A stretch of DNA of 64,000 bases, taken from Streptomyces collinus. Lineage in GTDB: Bacteria > Actinomycetota > Actinomycetes > Streptomycetales > Streptomycetaceae. A program made the translations under genes and the position numbers. Position 1 is the first letter of the stretch; the number at the start of each line of letters is the position of its first letter. Positions 56,907 to 64,000 of this stretch are shown here, piece after piece. The DNA is taken from the NCBI RefSeq assembly GCF_031348265.1, contig NZ_CP133771.1:7564001-7628000 (forward strand), in the 5' to 3' direction. A model generated the notes under the pieces. That model was not told where the DNA came from. It worked only from the letters and a program-made list of their open reading frames with translations, and did no database searches.

Positions 56907-57025
56907 GCTCTGACAACGACACTCACTCGTACATGGTTACGCTCACTTACCCCACTTCGAGGACCAGCAGGTGGAACCCCCGGGCATCCGCCCCGCAGCC
57001 GGGGAGCCCGTAAGCTCGGGCCACC

Positions 57026-57718
57026 ATGACGACCGTACGCATCCCCGAAGACTGGCCCACGACCGAGGAGCAGGCGCGCGCCGTCCAGGACGAACTGCGC
57101 GCAGGCGTGATCCTCGGCGAACCGGGGCCGCCGCCCGGCTCGGGCCGGGTGACCGGGGTCGACGTCGCGTACGACGACGAACGGGACGTCGTCGCCGCGG
57201 CGGCGGTCGTGCTGGACGCGTCGAGCCTCGAAGTCGTCGCCGAGGCCACGGCCGTGGGCCGGGTCTCCTTCCCGTACGTGCCCGGACTGCTCGCGTTCCG
57301 CGAGATCCCCACCGTCCTCGCCGTCCTCGCCGCCCTGCCGTGCCCGCCCGGCCTGGTCGTCTGCGACGGCTACGGCCTCGCCCACCCGCGCCGCTTCGGC
57401 CTCGCCAGCCACCTCGGCGTCCTCACCGGCCTGCCCACGATCGGCGTCGCCAAGAACCCCTTCACCTTCACCTACGACGACCCGGACACCCCGCGCGGCA
57501 GCTCCTCCGCGCTGCTCGCCGGCTCCGAGGAGGTCGGCAGGGCCCTGCGCACCAGGGACGGTGTCAAACCGGTCTTCGTCTCCGTCGGCCACCGCGTGAC
57601 CCTGCCGAACGCCTGCGCCCACACCCTGGCGCTGACCCCCGCCTACCGCCTCCCGGAGACCACGCGCAGGGCGGACGCGTTGTGTCGGAAGGCGCTGCGG
57701 GAGGCCTACTCCGTCTGA
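57026..57718 (+). CDS. nfi: Endonuclease V (deoxyinosine 3'-endonuclease)
   Basis: 230 residues. Family motifs: TGVDVAYDD (catalytic Asp), the YVPGLLAFREIP wedge, VCDGYGLAHPRRFGLASHLG (Asp and His of the active site) and IGVAKNPF. It nicks DNA one base 3' of deaminated adenine (hypoxanthine). Just downstream of the IS607 element. The stop overlaps the convergent 64-residue gene by 13 bp. Confidence 0.93.
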   Translation: MTTVRIPEDWPTTEEQARAVQDELRAGVILGEPGPPPGSGRVTGVDVAYDDERDVVAAAAVVLDASSLEVVAEATAVGRVSFPYVPGLLAFREIPTVLAVLAALPCPPGLVVCDGYGLAHPRRFGLASHLGVLTGLPTIGVAKNPFTFTYDDPDTPRGSSSALLAGSEEVGRALRTRDGVKPVFVSVGHRVTLPNACAHTLALTPAYRLPETTRRADALCRKALREAYSV

Positions 57719-57900
57719 TCGGCCACGTGCCAGCGGCCCACCTCCCGGTACTCCGAGTCGTAGATGGCCGCCCCGTCCCCGGGGCTGAGCGCGTAGTGCC
57801 GGACATTGCCGCCCCAGTACCTCAGGATCCGGCCCAGCTCGCCGGCCGGATCCTTCACCAACGCCGCGTCGTCCATGGTGACTTCGAGAAGGAACTTCAT
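57706..57900 (-). CDS. Conserved small protein of unknown function
   Basis: 64 residues (MKFLLEVTMDDAALVKDPAG, RILRYWGGNVRHYAL, YDSEYREVGRWHV). No signal peptide or TM segment; it looks like a small mixed alpha/beta cytosolic protein. I do not recognise a named domain. The ATG comes directly after a perfect dyad CTTCAATG-gttt-CATTGAAG that covers the ribosome-binding region. A second Met at codon 9 is an alternative start. Confidence 0.65.
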   Translation of the reverse strand: MKFLLEVTMDDAALVKDPAGELGRILRYWGGNVRHYALSPGDGAAIYDSEYREVGRWHVADQTE

Positions 57901-57902
57901 GC

Positions 57903-57922
57903 CTTCAATGGTTTCATTGAAG
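57903..57922. promoter_or_regulatory. Perfect 8-bp dyad over the translation start of the 64-residue gene
   Basis: CTTCAATG-GTTT-CATTGAAG, three bases upstream of the ATG. In the mRNA it would be a hairpin hiding GAAGG; in DNA it could be an operator. AT-rich against its surroundings. Confidence 0.55.
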
Positions 57923-58079
57923 TCGTTGTCGGCACTTCTGGCGCTTGTGCCGAGGCCGGAGTGCGCAAAGCCTCAAGTCGGGGAGCCGGCCGGGCGGGGC
58001 GGGGCGGCGCGATCTGAGTACCGGCTCTGAGTACCCGTACGGATGCCCGCCCACCACCCCCGTCGGCAGGCTGGGGCGC

Positions 58080-58226
58080 ATGACGACGCACCGTGCCCCC
58101 AAGCCAGTTGCCGGCCCGACCCAGACCGTCGAGCGGGCCGTCACCATAGGGCTGATCCTCGCCGTGCTGGCCGGGCTCGGCTGGATCGCCGGGATGATCT
58201 ACACCATCGCCGAGTGGCCGCTGTAG
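58080..58226 (+). CDS. Small single-pass membrane protein
   Basis: 48 residues. A Thr/Pro-rich N-terminus (TTHRAPKPVAGPTQTVERAV) and one TM helix (IGLILAVLAGLGWIAGMIYT) ending in EWPL. No enzyme motif. Proteins of this size and shape are conserved in Streptomyces, but the function is unknown. It converges with the reductase gene, 5 bp apart. Confidence 0.65.
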   Translation: MTTHRAPKPVAGPTQTVERAVTIGLILAVLAGLGWIAGMIYTIAEWPL

Positions 58227-58231
58227 AAGCT

Positions 58232-59410
58232 TCAGCGGGCCGAGGCGACGCGGAACCGGATGCCCGCCGCGCGCAGCCGGTCGATCAGCGCGTTGCCCAT
58301 CGCCGCCGCCGTGGTGACCTGGCCCGCTGTCTTCGGCAGGTCGTCGAAGGCCAGGCACAGCGCGGACTCGGCGAACATCTTGGCCGTCTCGTCATAGCCC
58401 GGGTCGCCGCCCGAGACCTCCGTGTACACCCGCTTGCCGCCGCCTTCGCCCACGAACCGCACGGAGAACCAGCTCTTCGCCCGCTTCTCGGGGCTCGGCC
58501 CGTCCCCGGGCTTCAGCCGGTCCGACAACCAGCGCCGCGCGGGCGGCACCTGGGCCGCCGCGACCAGCGCGCCGACCGCCGCGACCCCGCCCACGGCGAC
58601 CGGCAGGTGCCGGACGGCCGCGTACTGCCGGTAGCGGAAGTCGGGCCCGTACCGGTCGAGGGCCGACGCCGAGCGCCGCACGATCTGCGGGTCGATGGTC
58701 GGCATCGGCAGCGCCCACGCGCCGACCTCCCTGGCGAACCGGGGACCGCCCAGCGGGGCCGACGTCCGCCGGCCCACCAGCCGCGGTTCGTGCCGCCGCC
58801 GGTCCCGGGCCGCGGCCGCCATCTCCCGCTGCCGCGCGAACTGGCCCAGCGCGGAGGCGAAGGTCCCGCCCGAGAACGCCGCGTCGGCGGTCACGAAGCC
58901 CTCGACGCTCAGCGGCACGTCCTCCGGCAGCTGCTGCACGGTGAAGTACACGCCCAGGTCGTGCGGGATCGAGTCGAACCCGGCGGCGTGCACCAGCCGC
59001 GCCCCGGTCTCCCGGGCGCGGGCGTCGTGCCGGACGTACATCAGGTCCACGAACTCCGGCTCGCCGCACAGGTCCAGGTAGTCGGTTCCGGCGTCCGCGC
59101 AGGCGGCGACGAGTTCCTCGCCGTAGGTCACGTACGGGCCGACGGTCGTGGCCACCACGCGCGCGTGCTCCGCGAGGTCGCGCAGCGAGGCCGGATCGGA
59201 GACGTCCGCCTTCAGCACTCCCACTTCGGCGTCGGCGGGCAGCCGCTCCCGCAGCCGCTCCAGCTTCCCGGCGTTGCGGCCCGCGATGGCCCAGCGCAGC
59301 CCCTCGGGCGCGTGGGCGGCCAGATACTCCGCGGTGAGTACCCCGGCGAAACTGGTCGCTCCGAAGAGCACGATGTCGTACGGACGGTCCGTCCTGCTTT
59401 GCCTGCTCAT
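58232..59410 (-). CDS. Saccharopine-dehydrogenase-family NADP-binding enzyme (trans-acting enoyl-reductase-like)
   Basis: 392 residues. N-terminal Rossmann fold DIVLFGATSFAGVLTAEYLA, with AGRNAGKLERL and TVGPYVTYGEELV, then YLDLCGEPEFVDLMY and GFDSIPHDLGVY. This is the pattern of mycobacterial Rv2449c/Rv2953-like trans-acting enoyl reductases acting on lipid or polyketide chains. A hydrophobic stretch near 280-305 (AVGGVAAVGALVAAAQV) may tie it to the membrane. Substrate unknown. Alone on its strand. Confidence 0.82.
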   Translation of the reverse strand: MSRQSRTDRPYDIVLFGATSFAGVLTAEYLAAHAPEGLRWAIAGRNAGKLERLRERLPADAEVGVLKADVSDPASLRDLAEHARVVATTVGPYVTYGEELVAACADAGTDYLDLCGEPEFVDLMYVRHDARARETGARLVHAAGFDSIPHDLGVYFTVQQLPEDVPLSVEGFVTADAAFSGGTFASALGQFARQREMAAAARDRRRHEPRLVGRRTSAPLGGPRFAREVGAWALPMPTIDPQIVRRSASALDRYGPDFRYRQYAAVRHLPVAVGGVAAVGALVAAAQVPPARRWLSDRLKPGDGPSPEKRAKSWFSVRFVGEGGGKRVYTEVSGGDPGYDETAKMFAESALCLAFDDLPKTAGQVTTAAAMGNALIDRLRAAGIRFRVASAR

Positions 59411-59501
59411 GACACCCCTCGGTCGTGCAGCCCGTGCCGCTGTCGGTGGCCGAGGCTAGCGTGAGGAGTGCGGAGCCCGACGACGAGCCCGGAGGACCAC
59501 G

Positions 59502-59882
59502 ATGGCCGTGCCCAGGAATGCCCTGAAGAAGTGGGAGAAAGTGCGCGCGTTCGCACTGGGGCTGCCGGATGCCGTCGAGGAGTTCCCCTGGGGCGAGTCC
59601 GTCGCGAAGGTCAACAAGAAGGTGTTCGTCTTCCTCGGCGTCCAGGACGGCGGTTACCCCCTGGGGGTGACGGTGAAGCTCAAGGACGAGACGGCGCATG
59701 CCCACGCGCTGGCCTGCCCCGGCGCCGAGCCCGCCGGATACGGCCTGGGCAAGGCGGGGTGGGTGTACGTCCCTCTGGAGCAGCAGGGCGCCCCGGCCGC
59801 CGAGGTGCTCTGTGACTGGGTGGAGGAGAGCTACCGGGTGATCGCCCCGAAGCGGCTGATCGTCGTGCTGGACGGGCACTGA
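59502..59882 (+). CDS. MmcQ/YjbR-family DNA-binding-fold protein
   Basis: 126 residues. Conserved ALGLPDAVEEFPWGESVAKV, KKVFVFLGV, GLGKAGWVYVPL and the closing WVEESYRVIAPKRL are typical of the YjbR/CyaY-like double-wing family. The family was proposed to bind DNA; evidence is thin. The ATG follows GGAGGACCACG. Divergent from the reductase gene, 91 bp apart. Confidence 0.85.
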   Translation: MAVPRNALKKWEKVRAFALGLPDAVEEFPWGESVAKVNKKVFVFLGVQDGGYPLGVTVKLKDETAHAHALACPGAEPAGYGLGKAGWVYVPLEQQGAPAAEVLCDWVEESYRVIAPKRLIVVLDGH

Positions 59883-59956
59883 CCTCGTCCGGCAGATTGC
59901 TAAGCGCTTGCTCGTTCAGGGCTTGTGCCGAGTGGAACACGTTCTTAGCATCACTG

Positions 59957-59977
59957 GTGTTACATCAGATGTGTCAC
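59957..59977. promoter_or_regulatory. Dyad upstream of the CaiB-thiolase-FadB operon
   Basis: GTGTTACATC / GATGTGTCAC around a central A, 8 of 10 arm bases paired with a perfect ACATC-A-GATGT core, 16 bp before the start. TTGCTAAGCGCTTGCTC with its AAGCGCTT core lies 50 bp further up (about 59896-59912). Both look like TetR-type fatty-acid regulator sites. Confidence 0.5.
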
Positions 59978-59992
59978 AGCACTGGGGGCTGG

Positions 59993-61138
59993 ATGACCAC
60001 GGCAAGGACGCCAGGACACGGCCCGCTCTCCGGCGTGCGCGTCGTCGAGCTGGCCGGCATCGGACCCGGCCCGTTCGCCGCCATGCTCCTGGCCGATCTC
60101 GGGGCCGACGTCGTGCGCGTGGACCGGCCGGGCGGCCCCGGGCTGGCGATCGACCCGGCTCACGACGTCACCAACCGCAACAAGCGCTCGGTGGTCGTCG
60201 ACCTGAAGGCCCCCGACGGCCCGGAGCAGGTGCTCGGCCTCGCGGCCCGCGCCGACATCCTCGTCGAGGGCTACCGCCCCGGCGTCGCCGAGCGACTCGG
60301 CGTGGGCCCCGGGCCCTGCCACGCCCGCAACCCCCGTCTCGTCTACGGCAGGATGACCGGCTGGGGCCAGGAGGGCCCGCTCGCGCAGCGCGCCGGGCAC
60401 GACATCGCGTACATCGCCCCCACCGGCACCCTCGGCATGATCGGCCGTCCTGACGAGCCGCCCGCGGTCCCGGCCAACCTGCTCGGCGACTACGCGGGCG
60501 GCTCCCTCTACCTCGTCGTCGGTGTCCTCGCCGCCCTCCACCACGCCCGCGCGAGCGGCACCGGCCAGGTCGTGGACGCCGCCATCGTCGACGGCACCGC
60601 CCATCTCTCGACGATGATCCACGGCATGCTCGCCGCCGGCGGCTGGCAGGACCGCCGCGGCGCCAACCTCCTGGACGGCGGCTGCCCCTACTACGGCACG
60701 TACGAGACGGCCGACGGCCGGTACATGGCCGTCGGCGCCCTGGAACCGCAGTTCTACGCGGAGTTCCTCACCCTCCTCGGCGTCGGGGACCGGGCCGCGG
60801 CGCGCAAGGACGTCACCCGGTGGGGTGAACTGCGCGAGGAAGTCGCCGCCCGCTTCAAGAGCCGCACCAGGGACGAGTGGACGGCCGTCTTCGACGGCAC
60901 CGACGCCTGCGTGGCGCCCGTGCTGTCACTGCGCGAGGCCCCGCACCACCCGCACCTCGCCGCCCGCGGCACCTTCACCGACCACGGCGGCATCACCCAG
61001 CCCGCCCCGGCCCCCCGCTTCTCCGCGACCCCGACCTCCGTCCGCACCGGCCCGGCCCGGCCGGGCGCCGACACCGCGGACGTCGCCCGGGACTGGGACG
61101 TCCCCGGGCTGCTCCCCGCGCTCCGCAACCCTCAGTGA
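59993..61138 (+). CDS. CaiB/BaiF-family CoA-transferase (alpha-methylacyl-CoA racemase-like)
   Basis: 381 residues, class III CoA-transferase fold. Visible features: VRVVELAGIGPGPFAAMLLA, GADVVRVDRPGG, NRNKRSVVVDLK, RADILVEGYRPGVAERL, GRMTGWGQEGPLAQRAGHDI, the latter with the His-Asp of the racemase active site. It probably epimerises 2-methyl-branched acyl-CoAs so that they enter beta-oxidation, suiting an organism with iso/anteiso fatty acids. First gene of the operon with thiolase and FadB. Confidence 0.85.
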   Translation: MTTARTPGHGPLSGVRVVELAGIGPGPFAAMLLADLGADVVRVDRPGGPGLAIDPAHDVTNRNKRSVVVDLKAPDGPEQVLGLAARADILVEGYRPGVAERLGVGPGPCHARNPRLVYGRMTGWGQEGPLAQRAGHDIAYIAPTGTLGMIGRPDEPPAVPANLLGDYAGGSLYLVVGVLAALHHARASGTGQVVDAAIVDGTAHLSTMIHGMLAAGGWQDRRGANLLDGGCPYYGTYETADGRYMAVGALEPQFYAEFLTLLGVGDRAAARKDVTRWGELREEVAARFKSRTRDEWTAVFDGTDACVAPVLSLREAPHHPHLAARGTFTDHGGITQPAPAPRFSATPTSVRTGPARPGADTADVARDWDVPGLLPALRNPQ

Positions 61139-61149
61139 AAGGCCTCCTC

Positions 61150-62364
<1,215 letters not shown>

Positions 62365-62398
62365 CCCCCTCCCGACGGATCACACGGAGCATCTCCAC

Positions 62399-64000
62399 AT
62401 GAGCACTGAGTCCACGACCATCCGCTGGGAACAGGACCGCACCGGCCTCGTCACCCTCGTCATCGACGACCCGAACCAGTCCGCGAACACCATGAACCAG
62501 GCGTTCCGCGACTCCCTCGCCGCCGTCACCGACCGCCTGGAAGCCGAGAAGGACTCCGTCCGGGGCGTCATCATCACCTCCGCGAAGAAGACCTTCTTCG
62601 CCGGCGGCGACCTGCGCGACCTCATCCGCGTCACCCCCGAGACGGCCCAGGAGCTGTTCGACGGCGGCATGGCGATCAAGCGGAACCTGCGCCGCATCGA
62701 GACCCTCGGCAAGCCGGTCGTCGCCGCGCTCAACGGCGCCGCGCTCGGCGGCGGTTACGAGATCGCCCTGGCCTGCCACCACCGCGTCGCCCTGGACGCG
62801 CCCGGCTCCAAGATCGGCTGCCCCGAGGTCACCCTCGGCCTGCTTCCCGGCGGTGGCGGCGTCGTCCGCACGGTCCGCCTGCTCGGCATCGCCGACGCGC
62901 TGCTGAAGGTGCTCCTCCAGGGCACCCAGTACAACCCCCGCCGCGCCCAGGAGAACGGCCTCGTCGACGAGGTGGCCGACAGCCCCGAGGACATGCTCGC
63001 CAAGGCCCGCGCCTTCATCGACGCCAACCCCGAGTCCCAGCAGCCCTGGGACAAGCCGGGCTACCGGATCCCGGGCGGCACACCGGCCAACCCCAAGTTC
63101 GCCGCGAACCTGCCCGCCTTCCCGGCCACCCTGCGCAAGCAGACCAACGGCGCCCCCTACCCGGCCCCGCGCAACATCCTGGCCGCCGCCGTCGAGGGCT
63201 CCCAGGTCGACTTCGAGACCGCGCAGATCATCGAGGCCCGCTACTTCGTGGACCTCGCGGCCGGGCAGACCTCGAAGAACATGATCCAGGCGTTCTTCTT
63301 CGACCTCCAGGCCGTCAACTCCGGCGCGAACCGCCCCAAGGGCGTCGAACGGCGCCAGGTCCGCAAGGTCGCCGTCCTCGGCGCCGGCATGATGGGCGCC
63401 GGCATCGCCTACTCCTGCGCCCGCGCCGGCATCGACGTCGTCCTGAAGGACGTCTCCCTGGAGGCGGCCCTCAAGGGCAAGGGCTACTCCGAGAAGCTGT
63501 GCGCCAAGGCCGTCGCCAAGGGCCGTACGTCCCAGGAGAAGGCCGACGCGCTGCTCGCCCGCATCACCGCCACCGCCGAGGTCCAGGACCTGGCCGGCTG
63601 CGACGCCGTCATCGAGGCCGTCTTCGAGGACACCTCCCTCAAGCACAAGGTGTTCCAGGAGATCCAGCACGTCGTGGAGCCCGACGCGCTGCTCTGCTCC
63701 AACACCTCCACCCTGCCCATCACCGCCCTCGCCGAAGGCGTGGAGCGCCAGGGCGACTTCATCGGCCTGCACTTCTTCTCGCCCGTCGACAAGATGCCGC
63801 TCGTCGAGATCATCAAGGGCGAGCGCACCGGCGAGGAGGCCCTGGCCCGCGCCTTCGACCTGGTGCGGCAGATCAACAAGACACCCATCGTCGTCAACGA
63901 CTCGCGCGGCTTCTTCACCTCCCGCGTCATCGGCCACTTCATCAACGAGGGCGTCGCCATGGTCGGCGAGGGCATCGAGCCCGCCTCGGTCGAGCAGGCC
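62399..64000 (+). CDS. fadB: Multifunctional enoyl-CoA hydratase/3-hydroxyacyl-CoA dehydrogenase (3' truncated by window)
   Basis: The frame is open from the ATG to the window end: 534 codons of an enzyme normally about 700-730 residues. The N-terminal crotonase domain shows FFAGGDLRDLI, LNGAALGGGYEIALACHHRV and PEVTLGLLPGGGGVVRTVRL. From about residue 320 the NAD-binding HCDH domain follows (VRKVAVLGAGMMGAGIAYSC, ALLCSNTSTLPITAL, IGLHFFSPVDKMPLVEI). It hydrates enoyl-CoA and oxidises the hydroxyacyl-CoA for the thiolase. GGAGC lies upstream of the start. The start codon choice is supported by the directly following STESTTIRWEQ. Confidence 0.93.
   Translation, partial: MSTESTTIRWEQDRTGLVTLVIDDPNQSANTMNQAFRDSLAAVTDRLEAEKDSVRGVIITSAKKTFFAGGDLRDLIRVTPETAQELFDGGMAIKRNLRRIETLGKPVVAALNGAALGGGYEIALACHHRVALDAPGSKIGCPEVTLGLLPGGGGVVRTVRLLGIADALLKVLLQGTQYNPRRAQENGLVDEVADSPEDMLAKARAFIDANPESQQPWDKPGYRIPGGTPANPKFAANLPAFPATLRKQTNGAPYPAPRNILAAAVEGSQVDFETAQIIEARYFVDLAAGQTSKNMIQAFFFDLQAVNSGANRPKGVERRQVRKVAVLGAGMMGAGIAYSCARAGIDVVLKDVSLEAALKGKGYSEKLCAKAVAKGRTSQEKADALLARITATAEVQDLAGCDAVIEAVFEDTSLKHKVFQEIQHVVEPDALLCSNTSTLPITALAEGVERQGDFIGLHFFSPVDKMPLVEIIKGERTGEEALARAFDLVRQINKTPIVVNDSRGFFTSRVIGHFINEGVAMVGEGIEPASVEQA

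Larger units (their letters stand above)
54700..56950 (-). mobile_element. IS607-family insertion element (TnpA serine transposase plus TnpB)
   Basis: A MerR-HTH/resolvase-domain TnpA and a TnpB overlap by 8 bp, the layout of IS607 elements. IS607 elements have no terminal inverted repeats and make no target duplication, so the ends are approximate: the left end near 56,910-56,950, the right end between the tnpB stop and the YciI start. It separates the YciI gene from endonuclease V. No frameshift is seen; both genes are intact. Confidence 0.85.

Overview
This is chromosomal DNA of a high-GC actinomycete, almost certainly a Streptomyces. The signs are very high GC with strong third-position bias, frequent GTG/TTG starts, ATGA/GTGA stop-start overlaps, a WhiB-like regulator, an SsgA-like sporulation protein, a two-domain (small) laccase and a pcaIJFHGBL/pcaV beta-ketoadipate locus. 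From memory, the order pca cluster - LigC/LigD - SLAC - LacI - Wbl - desaturase - UvrA-like/ABC-F - SsgD - fatty-acid oxidation resembles the S. coelicolor SCO669x-673x region. I could not check this by search.

Region by region: (1) 1-5198 is a hydroxyproline-catabolism operon: three subunits of a D-hydroxyproline dehydrogenase, a DapA-like deaminase, a proline-racemase-family epimerase, then a GntR/FCD regulator. (2) 5218-10886 (minus) holds a Rieske oxygenase, a 60-residue CxC protein, a VanB-type reductase and an SsuA/NMT1-type ABC importer. (3) 11065-12727 is a stop-start-overlapping cassette of a LysM protein, a small peptidoglycan-binding-like protein and a membrane protein of unknown function. 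(4) 12706-18765 has an MHS-type MFS transporter, a Tat-exported phospholipase C, a DMT transporter plus PAP2 phosphatase, and a divergent TetR regulator with an elaborate operator. (5) 18922-23332 has a DUF2510 membrane protein and a large LuxR/LAL-like ATPase lacking an HTH. (6) 23400-30572 is the protocatechuate branch of the beta-ketoadipate pathway (pcaIJFHGBL, minus) with the divergent MarR gene pcaV. (7) 30595-35143 has a DUF3048 lipoprotein, a zinc alcohol dehydrogenase and a divergent NHEJ ligase/polymerase pair. (8) 35130-42131 is an exported redox/carbohydrate block: a cupredoxin-Ig-like-DUF1080 protein, a ThuA-sugar dehydrogenase fusion, the small laccase and a LacI regulator with a GAGAGCGCTCTC operator. 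(9) 42132-50308 has a tandem-repeat island, a VOC protein, a Wbl regulator, an acyl-ACP desaturase with a repeated CGTAGG operator, a dimethylargininase, and a UvrA-like/ABC-F pair behind a 5' leader. (10) 50611-54690 holds GPP34, a PEP-mutase/ICL-fold protein, SsgD, a BNR-repeat secreted protein, a basic Rho-N-like protein and a YciI protein. (11) About 54700-56950 is an IS607-family element (serine transposase plus TnpB). (12) 57026-64000 has endonuclease V, small proteins, a saccharopine-dehydrogenase-like enzyme, an MmcQ/YjbR protein and a CaiB-thiolase-FadB beta-oxidation operon cut by the window end.

Functionally the window is mainly peripheral catabolism feeding central metabolism (hydroxyproline to 2-oxoglutarate semialdehyde, protocatechuate to succinyl-CoA plus acetyl-CoA, fatty acids to acetyl-CoA), each next to its own regulator and a visible dyad. 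The least explained parts are the LysM cassette, the small protein inside the Rieske operon, the ThuA/DUF1080/cupredoxin/laccase block, the ABC-F leader and the 73-bp tandem repeat. No tRNA, rRNA or CRISPR array was recognised.
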